This document shows positions 19,262-29,382 of a stretch of DNA of 64,000 bases, in pieces. Numbering within the stretch: position 1 is the stretch's first letter; each line of letters begins with the position of its first letter. Position numbers and translations under genes: made by a program. Origin of the DNA: Vibrio qingdaonensis (GTDB lineage Bacteria; Pseudomonadota; Gammaproteobacteria; Enterobacterales; Vibrionaceae). The stretch is from assembly GCF_026191675.1 (NCBI RefSeq), contig NZ_JAKRRY010000013.1, positions 1 to 64,000 of the forward strand, read 5' to 3'. A model generated the notes under the pieces. That model had not been told where the DNA came from. It saw nothing but the letters and a program-made list of their open reading frames with translations, and made no database searches.

Positions 19262-19891
19262 TGGCATTGAGCCATTTACTCGCGAAAATAATCAGTCATT
19301 TGTGTGAACTTTAATCAAGTGAATAACATTTACGCGATTCTCTTTTGATGAGAAATAGCCGTTAACGCTGTAAACCGTGTGAAATACAGATTTTTATTTA
19401 AAAACTTATGGGGTGATATGTTGCAAACAAGAGCGGAATAAAGTGCTAATTTATGAAATTATTTAGGCTGTAATGCGTAACAGCGTTGTCTTAAACTAGG
19501 TTTTAGTACTGTATTACGGAGTGATTTAACACTTATGTTTCTAGTGTGTTAAATTCTGGCCGGAATAACTATGCGATACGTTATGGTCATTAATATTGCT
19601 AATAACGTGAAGCTTGGCGTTTTATTTTCGTTTTGCCGCACATTTTTCGGAGCTAGTATCAACTTTTCATCTGGTTTGAAGCACTACTATATGTAATTAA
19701 AGTGCATATATATGTATCCATGCTGCTTTGTATTTGCTTGATCTCGAATTTTTATCCTATTTTTGTTGCTTTTCTGTGAAAGATTTGCCAAATTGATGCC
19801 CTTATAAATAGTCAGCAGAAAATGCTGTCTACGAATGGATTCAGTTTTGCAGACAGGGGCAGAAAACTGCCAAAGCAGTAGAGGTCTGGTA
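19262..19891. other. 630-bp region without a convincing gene
   Basis: AT-rich and free of long frames. It must hold the promoter of the ABC-importer operon. A 41-codon frame (19571-19696, + strand) starts with ATG after GGAATAACT but has no recognisable features, and I do not call it. No clear hairpin with a T tract was seen. Confidence 0.5.
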
Positions 19892-21610
19892 ATGTCATTA
19901 TTAGAAGTAAAAAATCTTCGTATCGAATACCCATCCCGCCACGGGGTACATGCCGCGGTTAAATCTTTGTCGTTCAATGTTGAACGTGGCGAAATAGTTG
20001 GTGTGGTTGGGGAGTCCGGTGCTGGTAAGTCAACGGTTGGTAACGCGGTTATTGATCTGCTTTCTCCTCCAGGTGTTGTCGCGGCTGGCGATGTTTTCTT
20101 GGATGGTGAAAAAATATCAGGGCTTTCTCCGGAAGCCATGCGCAAAGTCCGTGGTTCAAAAATTGGGTTTATTTTCCAAGACCCGATGACCTCTCTCAAT
20201 CCACTGTTCACGGTTGAGCAACAATTAAAAGAGACCATCCACGCCAATATGGACGTATCGGATGAGGAAGCGTATCAGCGCTCGCTTAACCTAATGAATC
20301 AAGTGGGCATCCCGCAACCAGAAAATCGTCTTAAGCAGTTTCCACACCAGTTTTCGGGTGGTATGAGACAACGTGTTGTTATTGCCATTGCTTTGGCTGG
20401 TGAGCCAGACCTTATTATTGCGGATGAACCAACAACGGCATTGGATGTATCGATCCAAGACCAAATTTTGGGTTTGATTCGCGACTTGTGTATCAAAAAC
20501 AACGTGGGTTGTATGTTGGTAACGCATGACATGGGTGTGGTTTCTAACGTGACCGATCGTGTTGCCGTTATGTACCGTGGTGACTTAGTGGAATTTGGCG
20601 CGACAGTAAAAGTATTGGGAGACCCAGATCATCCATACACACGCAGTCTTATTTCAGCCGTGCCACGTTCTGATATTAAGTTGGGACGTTTCCCGCTGGT
20701 GAGTTATATCGAAGACGCGAAAGAAATGAAGCCTCTTGATATTAAGAACCACTGGTTAGGGCAAAGCCAGGATCAGCGAGAGTATACGGGACCATTGTTG
20801 AACGTAGAAAACGTCAACTTGCGATTTATCACCAAAGATTCGTTGTTTGAAAGCCGTCGTGAATACGTGCAAGCGTCTAATAATGTCAGCTTTGAAGTGC
20901 ATGAAGGCGAAACGTTTGGTTTAGTGGGGGAGTCTGGTTCTGGTAAATCAACCATTGCGCGTGTGATTGCAGGGCTATATGCACCGAATTCAGGCAAGGT
21001 CAGTTTTGAGGGTATTGATCTTACAGGATTGAAGTCTGAAAAAGAGCGTCGTCCGATGCGTCGTCAAATGCAGATGGTGTTCCAAAACCCGTACACTTCG
21101 ATGAACCCCCGTATGAAAGTCTTCGACATTGTTGCCGAACCTATTCGTTTTCATAAGCTGACGGCGAATGAGAATGAAACCAAGCAAATCGTTGAAGATC
21201 TGCTAGAGCATGTTGGGCTTGGGAAAATGGCAGGGTTGAAATACCCACATGAATTTTCTGGTGGCCAACGTCAGCGTATTTCTATTGCGCGTGCGCTAGC
21301 AACCCGTCCAAGACTATTGATTTGTGATGAACCTACGTCGGCACTTGATGTATCCGTTCAGGCTCAAATCTTGAATCTACTTAAAGATTTACAACAAGAG
21401 CTCAATCTAACCATGCTGTTTATCAGTCATGACTTGCCTGTTATTCGCCAAATGTGCGACAGGGTAGGTGTGATGCAGATGGGGACGTTGCTTGAGGTTG
21501 CCCCAACTGAGCAACTCTTTACCGCTCCTCAGCATGAGTACAGCCAGCATTTGATTTCCTTAATGCCTGAGTTTAAGGGCTTAAGAGAAGACACCGCAAA
21601 AATGGCGTAA
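19892..21610 (+). CDS. Peptide-type ABC importer ATPase, two domains fused
   Basis: A 572-residue protein carrying both nucleotide-binding domains of an oligopeptide/dipeptide importer in one chain, as in YejF. Half one has Walker A GESGAGKST (about residue 40), signature FSGGMRQR and Walker B LIIADEPTTALD. Half two has GESGSGKST, FSGGQRQR and LLICDEPTSALD, and each half ends in the C-terminal segment typical of oligopeptide transporters (DPDHPYTRSLISAVP and PQHEYSQHLISLMP). ATG 19892 is used because AGAGG lies 7 nt upstream; an earlier ATG at 19835 would add 19 unconserved residues. It starts an operon with the binding protein and two permeases. Confidence 0.9.
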   Translation: MSLLEVKNLRIEYPSRHGVHAAVKSLSFNVERGEIVGVVGESGAGKSTVGNAVIDLLSPPGVVAAGDVFLDGEKISGLSPEAMRKVRGSKIGFIFQDPMTSLNPLFTVEQQLKETIHANMDVSDEEAYQRSLNLMNQVGIPQPENRLKQFPHQFSGGMRQRVVIAIALAGEPDLIIADEPTTALDVSIQDQILGLIRDLCIKNNVGCMLVTHDMGVVSNVTDRVAVMYRGDLVEFGATVKVLGDPDHPYTRSLISAVPRSDIKLGRFPLVSYIEDAKEMKPLDIKNHWLGQSQDQREYTGPLLNVENVNLRFITKDSLFESRREYVQASNNVSFEVHEGETFGLVGESGSGKSTIARVIAGLYAPNSGKVSFEGIDLTGLKSEKERRPMRRQMQMVFQNPYTSMNPRMKVFDIVAEPIRFHKLTANENETKQIVEDLLEHVGLGKMAGLKYPHEFSGGQRQRISIARALATRPRLLICDEPTSALDVSVQAQILNLLKDLQQELNLTMLFISHDLPVIRQMCDRVGVMQMGTLLEVAPTEQLFTAPQHEYSQHLISLMPEFKGLREDTAKMA

Positions 21611-21664
21611 GCCAATAAAAAATCCCTATTGGGACTTGATAACAGAAGCAAACACAACAATTAC

Positions 21665-21678
21665 GGGATCCGGATCCC
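21665..21678. repeat. 14-bp perfect palindrome before the binding-protein gene
   Basis: GGGATCCGGATCCC lies 23 nt upstream of the binding-protein ATG, in the 90-nt gap after the ATPase gene. It could stabilise the message 5' end or be bound by a protein; neither is shown. Confidence 0.5.
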
Positions 21679-21700
21679 CGCATGAAGGAGTTATGCAAAT

Positions 21701-23254
21701 ATGAGAACCATGAAAAGCAAACTAGCAGTGGCGCTAATGGCCGCAGGCCTAAGCTTTAATACCCTAGCAGCAGACATCAAGGTTGGTTACGCTGCTGACC
21801 CAGTTTCACTAGACCCGCATGAGCAATTGTCTGGTGGTACACTGCAAATGTCACACATGGTGTTTGACCCACTGGTTCGTTTTACTCAAGAAATGGACTT
21901 TGAACCTCGCCTAGCGGAAAGCTGGGAACGTGTTAACGACACAACGGTTCGTTTCAATCTTCGTAAAGGTGTTAAATTCCACTCTGGCAATGCATTGACG
22001 GCTGATGACGTGGTTTGGACGTTCGATCGTCTACAAAATTCACCAGATTTCAAAGCAATCTTCGACCCATATGAAAAAATCGTTAAGGTTGACGACTACA
22101 CATTCGATCTAGTGACAAAAGGTCCTTACCCACTCGTACTGCAAACAGCAACGTACATTTTCCCAATGGATAGCAAGTTCTATTCAGGTAAAACGGAAGA
22201 TGGTAAAGACAAATCTGAGCTCGTGAAGCACGGTAACTCGTTTGCTTCTACGCATGTATCAGGTACAGGTCCATTTGTTGTTACGGCACGTGAGCAAGGC
22301 GTTAAAGTTGATTTCGAACGCTTTGCTGATTACTGGGATACCGAAACAAAAGGTAACGTTGATAAGCTAACACTGGTGCCAATCAAAGAAGATGCAACAC
22401 GTGTTGCTGCGCTTCTTTCTGGTGGTGTTGACATGATTCACCCGGTTGCGCCAAATGACCACAAACGTGTGGCATCGGCTGACGGTATCGATCTTGTGAC
22501 GCTTCCTGGTACTCGTATCATCACGTTCCAAATGAACCAAAACAGCAACGAAGCATTGAAAGATGTGCGCGTTCGTCAGGCGATTGTGCACGCAATCAAC
22601 AACGAAGGCATCGTTAAGAAAATCATGAAAGGCTTCGCAACAGCGGCTGGTCAACAAAGCCCTGCAGGTTACGTGGGTCATGATGATGCGCTGGTTCCAC
22701 GTTACGACGTGAAAAAAGCGAAACAGCTAATGAAAGAAGCGGGCTACGAAGACGGCTTTACTCTTTCTATGATGGCGCCAAACAACCGTTACGTGAATGA
22801 CGCTAAAGTGGCACAAGCGGCGGCGGCGATGTTGTCTAAGATTGGCATCAAAGTTGATCTGAAAACGTTGCCAAAAGCACAGTACTGGCCTGAGTTTGAC
22901 CTTTGTTCTGCAGATATGATGATGATCGGTTGGCACTCAGATACAGAAGATTCTGCGAACTTCAATGAGTTCTTAACAATGACTCGTAACGAAGAGACAG
23001 GTCGTGGTCAATACAACTGTGGTCACTACTCAAACCCAGAAATGGATGCCGTGGTTGAAGCTGCAAACGTAGAGACTGACCCTGCTAAGCGTGCGGAAAT
23101 GCTAAAAGGCGTTGAAGCAACACTGTATAACGACGCAGCATTTGTTCCTCTTCACTGGCAAAGTGAAGCGTGGGGCGCGAAGTCTAACGTGAAAGCAGCA
23201 GACATCGTAAACCCAATGGTTATGCCTTACTTTGGCGACCTAGTGGTTGAATAA
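21701..23254 (+). CDS. Periplasmic peptide-binding protein (family 5)
   Basis: The 517-residue extracytoplasmic solute-binding protein delivers peptides or similar ligands to the permease pair downstream. A Sec signal peptide (KLAVALMAAGLSF, cleavage near NTLA-AD, about residue 24) is followed by the family-5 start VGYAADPVSLDPHEQ. Other family blocks are LAESWERVNDTTVRFNLRKG and VRQAIVHAIN. It is a DppA/OppA relative, but the ligand cannot be told. The operon position (ATPase first, then binding protein, then permeases) and a hairpin after the gene suggest it is made in excess over the permeases. ATG 21701 has GGAG upstream. Confidence 0.9.
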   Translation: MRTMKSKLAVALMAAGLSFNTLAADIKVGYAADPVSLDPHEQLSGGTLQMSHMVFDPLVRFTQEMDFEPRLAESWERVNDTTVRFNLRKGVKFHSGNALTADDVVWTFDRLQNSPDFKAIFDPYEKIVKVDDYTFDLVTKGPYPLVLQTATYIFPMDSKFYSGKTEDGKDKSELVKHGNSFASTHVSGTGPFVVTAREQGVKVDFERFADYWDTETKGNVDKLTLVPIKEDATRVAALLSGGVDMIHPVAPNDHKRVASADGIDLVTLPGTRIITFQMNQNSNEALKDVRVRQAIVHAINNEGIVKKIMKGFATAAGQQSPAGYVGHDDALVPRYDVKKAKQLMKEAGYEDGFTLSMMAPNNRYVNDAKVAQAAAAMLSKIGIKVDLKTLPKAQYWPEFDLCSADMMMIGWHSDTEDSANFNEFLTMTRNEETGRGQYNCGHYSNPEMDAVVEAANVETDPAKRAEMLKGVEATLYNDAAFVPLHWQSEAWGAKSNVKAADIVNPMVMPYFGDLVVE

Positions 23255-23276
23255 TCTCGTTTAGTAGACGTTGATA

Positions 23277-23300
23277 AGAGGGGAAAGCCTTCCCCTCTTT
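23277..23300 (+). terminator. Intercistronic hairpin after the binding-protein gene
   Basis: AGAGGGGAA / TTCCCCTCT around AGCC, followed by TTGTT. Such partial terminators commonly let binding-protein mRNA accumulate above permease mRNA. The permease genes continue downstream on the same strand. Confidence 0.65.
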
Positions 23301-23402
23301 GTTCGCTTTATACTGCTTAGTTTTATTTCAGTCGGACTAAGTGGATTTTAAGACTGAATAAGTTCTCGTCACAGAGACATATGGATAGTTAAGGGGCAAG
23401 GG

Positions 23403-24380
23403 ATGTTTTCGTTTCTGGTCAAGCGCCTGTTTCAGGCACTGATAGTGATGTTTGTGATCAGTTTGGTGGCATTTGCCATTCAGGATAACCTGGGTGATCC
23501 GCTGCGTGAGCTTGTAGGTCAGTCGGTTTCGGAAGCAGAGCGTCAAGCACTGCGTGATGAGTTAGGCCTCAACGATCCTTTCGTTACAAAATACACACGT
23601 TTTATTGGTGCGGCACTGCAAGGTGATCTCGGCACATCATACTTTTTCAAACGTCCTGCCGTAGATGTCATTCTTGACAAGCTGGTGGCGACTCTCGAAC
23701 TGGTGTTCGGCGCGACGTTAATCATTATCTGCCTATCAATACCATTAGGCGTCTATTCAGCAATACACCCTAAAAGCTTTTTCACAAAGCTCGTGATGGC
23801 AGGGAGTAGTATTGGTATTTCTATCCCGGTTTTCCTAACCGCGATTATGCTGATGTACGTTTTCTCCATTGAATTAGGCTGGTTACCTTCATTTGGTCGA
23901 GGTGAAACCGCTAACGTTCTTGGATGGCAGTCAGGCTTCTTTACGATTGATGGCATTAAGCACTTGGTCCTGCCATGTGTCGCATTGGCGTCGATTATGT
24001 TGCCGCTATTTATTCGTCTAGTACGCTCTGAAATGCTGGAAGTACTGAGCTCAGAATACATTAAGTTTGCTAAAGCTAAAGGCTTACCTTTACGTAAGAT
24101 CTATTACCAACATGCTCTGAAAAACACCATGTTACCCGTGTTGACGGTTGGTGGTGTCCAAATCGGCACCATGGTGGCGTACACCATTTTGACTGAGACT
24201 GTTTTCCAGTGGCCAGGCACAGGTTTTCTTTTCCTAGAAGCCATCAACCGTGTGGATACTCCGCTGATCACGGCATACGTTATCTTTGTTGGCCTGATCT
24301 TCGTGGTGACGAACACCATCGTCGATCTTCTGTATGGATTAATTAACCCAACTGTCAACCTAACTGGAAAAGGAGCGTAG
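23403..24380 (+). CDS. Peptide ABC importer permease (DppB-like)
   Basis: First inner-membrane subunit of the importer, 325 residues with about six hydrophobic helices. The N-terminus MFSFLVKRLFQALIVMFVISL and the cytoplasmic loop EYIKFAKAKGLPLRKIYYQHALKN (EAA-type motif that docks to the ATPase) are typical of DppB/OppB. It pairs with the next permease, whose ATG follows 3 nt after its stop. Confidence 0.9.
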   Translation: MFSFLVKRLFQALIVMFVISLVAFAIQDNLGDPLRELVGQSVSEAERQALRDELGLNDPFVTKYTRFIGAALQGDLGTSYFFKRPAVDVILDKLVATLELVFGATLIIICLSIPLGVYSAIHPKSFFTKLVMAGSSIGISIPVFLTAIMLMYVFSIELGWLPSFGRGETANVLGWQSGFFTIDGIKHLVLPCVALASIMLPLFIRLVRSEMLEVLSSEYIKFAKAKGLPLRKIYYQHALKNTMLPVLTVGGVQIGTMVAYTILTETVFQWPGTGFLFLEAINRVDTPLITAYVIFVGLIFVVTNTIVDLLYGLINPTVNLTGKGA

Positions 24381-24382
24381 TC

Positions 24383-25327
24383 ATGAGCCAAGCAAATGTA
24401 GCAACAGTTCCTTCCGCTTGGGAACGTTTTAAGCAATCAGATTTCTTGTACTACTTTAAGCGCGATAAAGTCGCGATGACGAGTTTTACTATTTTTATGT
24501 TTTTCTTGGTGATGGCGTTAGCCGCGCCACTTATCGCACCGGCTGACCCTTATGATCTCAGTTCGATTGATATTATGGATTCAGAGCTTCCTCCGTCTTG
24601 GATGGAAGATGGTGATTCGAATTTCGTCTTAGGTACCGATGACCAAGGTCGTGATATTTTATCGACCATCCTTTATGGTTCACGCCTTTCGTTGACGATT
24701 GGTTTCCTTGCGGTTGGTCTACAACTATTTTTAGGTATTATCATTGGCTTGTCCGCGGGTTACTTTGGTGGTCGTGTTGATAGCTTCTTGATGCGTTTTG
24801 CCGATGTGCAGTTGTCGTTTTCGACCATGATGGTGGCGATCATTGTATCGGCGATATTCAAGGCCAGTTTTGGTACCGAGTTTTATAGCCAGTATGCGGT
24901 GACCATGTTGGTGGTGATCATCGGGGTAGCCGAATGGCCTCAATATGCTCGTACTATTCGTGCTTCAGTATTGGCCGAGAAAAAGAAAGAGTATGTAGAA
25001 GCAGCGCGAGTGATGGGCTTTAAAGCACCTAAAATCATGTTCCGTCATATTTTGCCAAACTGTCTGTCGCCAATCCTAGTGATCTCGACGGTACAAATTG
25101 CTAACGCCATTATGTCGGAAGCAGCGCTGTCTTTCTTAGGCCTAGGCCTACCCGTTGACCAACCCTCACTGGGTTCGTTGATTAGCATCGGCTTTAACTA
25201 CATCTTCTCCGGTTCGTGGTGGATTACGGTCTTCCCTGGCATTGTGTTGATTACGTTAGTTCTAGTGGTCAACCTATTAGGTGACTGGTTAAGAGACGTA
25301 TTTAACCCGAAAATCTACAAAGGGTGA
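24383..25327 (+). CDS. Peptide ABC importer permease (DppC-like)
   Basis: Second inner-membrane subunit, 314 residues. An N-terminal cytoplasmic stretch precedes one helix, then the conserved LGTDDQGRDILSTILYGSRLSL and the EAA-type loop YVEAARVMGFKAPKIMFRHILPN characteristic of DppC/OppC. AAAAGGAG precedes the ATG. It overlaps nothing and closes the operon; a terminator follows within 70 nt. Confidence 0.9.
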   Translation: MSQANVATVPSAWERFKQSDFLYYFKRDKVAMTSFTIFMFFLVMALAAPLIAPADPYDLSSIDIMDSELPPSWMEDGDSNFVLGTDDQGRDILSTILYGSRLSLTIGFLAVGLQLFLGIIIGLSAGYFGGRVDSFLMRFADVQLSFSTMMVAIIVSAIFKASFGTEFYSQYAVTMLVVIIGVAEWPQYARTIRASVLAEKKKEYVEAARVMGFKAPKIMFRHILPNCLSPILVISTVQIANAIMSEAALSFLGLGLPVDQPSLGSLISIGFNYIFSGSWWITVFPGIVLITLVLVVNLLGDWLRDVFNPKIYKG

Positions 25328-25367
25328 TCTAGAGAGATTGATTTTTAATCCCAATCCTCACTACACT

Positions 25368-25396
25368 AAGAGTCGCACATAAGTGCGGCTCTTTTT
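25368..25396 (+). terminator. Terminator of the ABC-importer operon
   Basis: AGAGTCGCAC / GTGCGGCTCT (one G-U pair) with ATAA loop and a T tract. Confidence 0.8.
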
Positions 25397-25452
25397 ATTA
25401 GTGCCGCTTATGGAAACTAGCCAGTCTTATCTAGAGTGTTCTGAGGATGTAT

Positions 25453-26412
25453 ATGAGCTCTTTAAATGGTGTTAAGGGATCACATTGCCTATCGGTAAGC
25501 GCAATCATGAGTACCTTGTTATTTGTTGTTAGTACCTTTTCAGCGCCTGCCGCTGCGACAGGTGTGTTGTGTGATGCGTCTCAGCCTTCCTCTACCCAAT
25601 TACCCATACTCAGTCAGGATTGCCCTATAGGGAAGGGGATTTGGAGCCAAACGGTACCGAAAACGGAGACAGCGGTGTATTGGATTCAGTGTGGCATATT
25701 GGATGAACCCATGTCATTGAACGCAGCCAAAGTCTTGTATGCTGAGATTTCAACGGATGTGTGGATGAAGCCTGAGGGCGAAGTTCAGCGGTGTCTCATT
25801 GGCCCTTATTATGACGTTGAGTTGTTAAAGAAAGAGCTGTCGAACATTAAATCAATCAAGGGATACCAAGATGCCTTTATTCGTCAGGTAGGTCCTTCAA
25901 AGCCGCAAGCTACTCACGCTGCGAGTGAACCTAAAAAGTACCCTAAATCGACACCAAAACCGCCAATGAAAGCGATGGCTAAGCCTATTGCACAGGCAAT
26001 AGGTTCGCCCACCGTAAAACAGGCTAAGAGTGTCAATAAGGTGAAACCGATTCAGCCTCTAGCCAAGTCTGTGTCACCATCTTTATCAGTACGGCGACAA
26101 ACCCAGCTTGGCAGCCAGCGCTATGTTGTACCTTATTTAGCGGGCAGTCAGCACCAGTTTTATATGGAACATGATAAAGCGTGGAGTCGAATGGATTACA
26201 GCGCAGCCATTAAAGTATGTGGCGATCTCAATATGCATTTAGTTAACTCAAGTGAATGGCAAAAGCTACTCAATGCCAAAGTGATGCAGAAAAATCAGTG
26301 GCCAATGCAGATGCCATATTGGGGGGATGGTCAGAAAGGGTTATTTACTAATGGCAAGGTATCACCCCTAAAAAGTAATACCTTGCTCAATGTCATTTGC
26401 GTCGGCAAATAA
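25453..26412 (+). CDS. SPOR-domain-like exported protein of unknown function
   Basis: A 319-residue protein with a long N-terminal region ending in a signal peptide (IMSTLLFVVSTFSAPAAATG). Residues about 70-155 (YWIQCGILDEPMSLNAAK ... YQDAFIRQV) have the SPOR pattern: a Cys-flanked beta strand, helix, then strand and a helix with Lys-Ile. SPOR domains bind denuded peptidoglycan at septa. A Pro/Lys/Ala-rich linker (about 155-215) leads to a C-terminal region (YWGDGQKGLFTNGKV) that I do not recognise. ATG 25453 has GAGG 6 nt upstream; ATG 25447 would touch it. Confidence 0.65.
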   Translation: MSSLNGVKGSHCLSVSAIMSTLLFVVSTFSAPAAATGVLCDASQPSSTQLPILSQDCPIGKGIWSQTVPKTETAVYWIQCGILDEPMSLNAAKVLYAEISTDVWMKPEGEVQRCLIGPYYDVELLKKELSNIKSIKGYQDAFIRQVGPSKPQATHAASEPKKYPKSTPKPPMKAMAKPIAQAIGSPTVKQAKSVNKVKPIQPLAKSVSPSLSVRRQTQLGSQRYVVPYLAGSQHQFYMEHDKAWSRMDYSAAIKVCGDLNMHLVNSSEWQKLLNAKVMQKNQWPMQMPYWGDGQKGLFTNGKVSPLKSNTLLNVICVGK

Positions 26413-26443
26413 GGCGCTGTTAACGTGCTCGTAGAGCGATAGT

Positions 26444-27460
26444 TTAAGGTAGTAACCAGCGAGTTTTCGCGCTGCGAGACAATAGCCAGCTCGTGAATAG
26501 TGCACCACTGCCACTAATAATAACCCAGAGTGGAATCATCACGATGGGGTGACCTTGGTACAGGGCGAGTTCATTCATTGGCCATAAAAACAACGGATGA
26601 AGGATATAGATCCCTAAGCTGTGTTGGCTGACAACGCTAATCACTTTTTTGAATGAGCCATGGATCTTATCGGCATAGGCTTTTGCCAGAATAAAAATCA
26701 TGCTGGCAGCAAGAATGGTATTGGTGGTTTTGTACGAGAACCAACGCCCAACCGAGTAACGGTCTGCGGCAATACTATTTTCAATCACCATGTAAGTCCC
26801 CAATGCCATTCCGCCTAAGCCAAGAATAAGCGCGATCACCACCGTTGTGTTATTGATCGGCAGCTTTTGGAATAAGATGTAGCCTAGCGGTAATAGCCCC
26901 ATGTACAGCCAAAACTGCTCGCTCCAAGGTCCATCAATGCGCATTAAAAATAACAAAGTGGTGAGTAACCACACACCGGTCAACGCATACAGGGCGCTAT
27001 CGTTGTAGCGGCGCACAAAAATTTGTAAAAATGGGATCGCGGCGTAGAGCGGTATAAAGTAGTAGAAAAAACCTAAGTGGTAGTAGGTTGAATGATGGTA
27101 GCTCTCAGCCAATACATTTTTCACTGTTGCCGCATCAAACCCGGCAATCGTCCAGCCGGACAAATACGCATAAAACAACGACCAAGCAATAAAGGGAATG
27201 AGTACTTTTCCTAAGCGACGTGATAGGTAATATTTCAAATCAAACGGACGTCGGTCATTGAGCATCAATGCCCCTGTGATCAAAATAAACACCGGTACCG
27301 CCCAGCGACTGAACCCATTGAAGGTAATCGCCGTGATCCACTCGCCCATAGGGATTTGCCCGAGTTCGTGGCGATAGGGTCCCAATGCGTGGATGATAAT
27401 GACCGCCAGCGCGGCAACGCATCGCATCACATCAAAGAAAAAGATATGTTTTTTGTCCAT
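26444..27460 (-). CDS. Acyltransferase-3 family membrane protein
   Basis: A 338-residue membrane protein of the acyltransferase 3 family, which O-acylates sugars of surface polymers or lipids from acyl-CoA. About ten hydrophobic segments are visible. The N-terminal part has the family core FFDVMRCVAALAVIIIHALGP, with the R and the H expected in the active site. The cytoplasmic loop near RPFDLKYYLSRRLGKVLIPFI is typical too. It stands alone, convergent to the SPOR gene (32 nt apart), and nothing shows its substrate. The ATG is preceded by AAGGAGCAATGAACTC. Confidence 0.8.
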   Translation of the reverse strand: MDKKHIFFFDVMRCVAALAVIIIHALGPYRHELGQIPMGEWITAITFNGFSRWAVPVFILITGALMLNDRRPFDLKYYLSRRLGKVLIPFIAWSLFYAYLSGWTIAGFDAATVKNVLAESYHHSTYYHLGFFYYFIPLYAAIPFLQIFVRRYNDSALYALTGVWLLTTLLFLMRIDGPWSEQFWLYMGLLPLGYILFQKLPINNTTVVIALILGLGGMALGTYMVIENSIAADRYSVGRWFSYKTTNTILAASMIFILAKAYADKIHGSFKKVISVVSQHSLGIYILHPLFLWPMNELALYQGHPIVMIPLWVIISGSGALFTSWLLSRSAKTRWLLP

Positions 27461-27583
27461 GAGTTCATTGCTCCTTACAGCATAAAGAAAACTATAAGAA
27501 ATATATGTGGCTACGGATAGGGGTGTTTGATAAAAGTTGTGTGATTATTTTCAGCATGTCGCGAACACATTAGGTCGAGGGAA

Positions 27584-27611
27584 TACGAGCAGTGTAAAAA
27601 CACTGCTCGTA
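27584..27611. terminator. Stem-loop between acyltransferase and chitinase genes
   Basis: TACGAGCAGTG and CACTGCTCGTA form a perfect 11-bp stem over a 6-nt A-rich loop. It is just after the chitinase stop (minus strand), without a T tract. It could end that message. Confidence 0.55.
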
Positions 27612-27618
27612 CAACAGC

Positions 27619-29112
27619 CTAAGGACAGGCTACTTCATCCCAAAACCAGTTGGATTGTGTCGGGGTTTCCCATACGCCTGGAGCGTTTTTAGCCGTGAAA
27701 CATTTCCCATTATGGATGACAGTCTCACCCACATTTACGTTGGTGATTCCTGCTTCCCAGGTGATGACGCCGACTGGCGTGTCTCCGGAGTTACCACCAG
27801 TGCCGCCATCGGTCCCTCCTCCGGTTCCGCCACCAGTTCCACCATCGATGACATCAACTATGCGAACTTCAGGCCAGTTGGCGTGTGAGCCAAAGAAGTT
27901 GGTGACACATTTTTCATAGTCACCAGGAACCAGTGCCGAGTAGGCGGTTTGATAGCCGACGAGGTTACACTCAAAGGATACGCCACCAGGGCGGTCTGCA
28001 TGGTATTTCCAGCTTGCTTCCCAGTTGGTGTACAGCACATCAGTGGCACCATTGAGATTCAGGCTACCGTAAGGGGTTTGCTGCCAGCAGGTATTGGTTT
28101 CATCGGCTTCAATTGGAATTTGGTAGTGAGCAGATAGCCCCTCCCAATAGCGAATACGATTAACGGGTTGTCCTTTGTCTTTGTTTTGTGCACCACATTC
28201 TATACCGCCATTAATGATGTTAATGGTGGTACCAAAACCATAGCCAATACCCGCGTCAACTTCACGTTGAGAAGGTGTCCATGTACGATCAATAACATGT
28301 AGCATTGCCGGTTTTGGTGCTTGAGGGGTTAAGAAAAACCAAATAGCGGAGGCAAGATTGAGCCATGAGTCAGCCACTAAAGCGGGATTATTTAATAGGA
28401 CCGTCGCATCACCGTCGTACATCACTTCAGAAAACGCCCCGTAATTGAAGTGATACGAGAGCTGCTTAGCGCCTCGACCAAAGTAGCCTTGGTTTGGTGA
28501 GCACGGCCAGCGCTTGTTTTGCCAATCATTTTGTCCACAGCCTGTGGTGTAACCGGGCTGTCCTTCCGACCACCCCATTTCACGTACATGGACTAATGCT
28601 TGCTGCCATTCTTCCAATGCGAGTGGGTTATCCCAAGTATTATCAATGGCGATATGCCCGCCTGTTTCTTGAGAAAAATGCGCAAAGGCGGTCACAATCG
28701 AGCGCTTACAGATAGCGTCCGCATTACGCCCGTCAGTGTAGTCACCACAGAAAGCAGGAAACTTACCAATCGCTTGTAAGAAGCGTTGATAGGTATATTC
28801 CGGTGCTGCCATTTGGGTTAAAAAATCCCACTCACTACGAGGGAATACGCGTTCTGCTCTTTTTACGTTGCTTGGGTTATTCGCCGCACCAGCATCAATA
28901 AGGTCGACCGCGCTATTTGGCGCGGTGGCTAACGCATTCGCCCACACGGCATACATAGGGTCGGACGTTTGTGCTTGTTCGCTGGCTATCACTTCAGAGC
29001 GCAGTAATACGTATCCGGTTGGGTTTTGTGGGTCGGGTTGGGGGGTGACGGCGAGAGACGTGAAGCTAGTACTTACAGCACCTACTGTGAGTAACCAGTG
29101 AGGGAGGTTCAT
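27619..29112 (-). CDS. GH19 chitinase with C-terminal chitin-binding domain
   Basis: A secreted 497-residue chitinase of glycoside hydrolase family 19, which inverts the beta-1,4 bonds of N-acetylglucosamine polymers. A signal peptide covers about residues 1-23. The catalytic domain has the family acid in [10 protein letters not shown] (Glu149) and the conserved [20 protein letters not shown] and [10 protein letters not shown] segments. A Gly/Thr linker ([14 protein letters not shown], with GGNSGDT) leads to a C-terminal CBM5/12-type chitin-binding domain with aromatic residues and the ending FWDEVACP. Chitin use is characteristic of Vibrio. The gene is alone; AAGGAAC lies before the ATG. Confidence 0.93.
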   Translation of the reverse strand: MNLPHWLLTVGAVSTSFTSLAVTPQPDPQNPTGYVLLRSEVIASEQAQTSDPMYAVWANALATAPNSAVDLIDAGAANNPSNVKRAERVFPRSEWDFLTQMAAPEYTYQRFLQAIGKFPAFCGDYTDGRNADAICKRSIVTAFAHFSQETGGHIAIDNTWDNPLALEEWQQALVHVREMGWSEGQPGYTTGCGQNDWQNKRWPCSPNQGYFGRGAKQLSYHFNYGAFSEVMYDGDATVLLNNPALVADSWLNLASAIWFFLTPQAPKPAMLHVIDRTWTPSQREVDAGIGYGFGTTINIINGGIECGAQNKDKGQPVNRIRYWEGLSAHYQIPIEADETNTCWQQTPYGSLNLNGATDVLYTNWEASWKYHADRPGGVSFECNLVGYQTAYSALVPGDYEKCVTNFFGSHANWPEVRIVDVIDGGTGGGTGGGTDGGTGGNSGDTPVGVITWEAGITNVNVGETVIHNGKCFTAKNAPGVWETPTQSNWFWDEVACP

Positions 29113-29336
29113 ATGATGTTCCTTTTCTAATTAGTGGGTTGACGCTAAAAGTTAGAGTCTCATGCTGACCAATGAGAAATAGTCAGCACAAAACTCTTCA
29201 GAAAAGGCTATGTGCTAGTAACTGTGAAAACCATTATTTCTGTGCTTCGAATGTACGCCTTGCGAGGCATCTCAAGGCATTACTGAATGATGATTTAGAT
29301 AATTGCTTGATGATGAGGGGTGCTTCAAAAACGAAA

Positions 29337-29362
29337 AAGCCCAGCAGCATGCTGGGCTTTAA
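29337..29362. terminator. Terminator after gorA
   Basis: AAAGCCCAGCA / TGCTGGGCTTT with a GCA-type loop. T runs lie on both sides, so it may work for gorA (minus). Confidence 0.8.
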
Positions 29363-29382
29363 AACTGCTATAGAGGCGTTGC

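Noticed and set aside
19571-19696. 41-codon + strand frame with ATG and GGAATAACT upstream
   Set aside because: No domain, low information and lies in an AT-rich spacer; not supported enough to call a gene.
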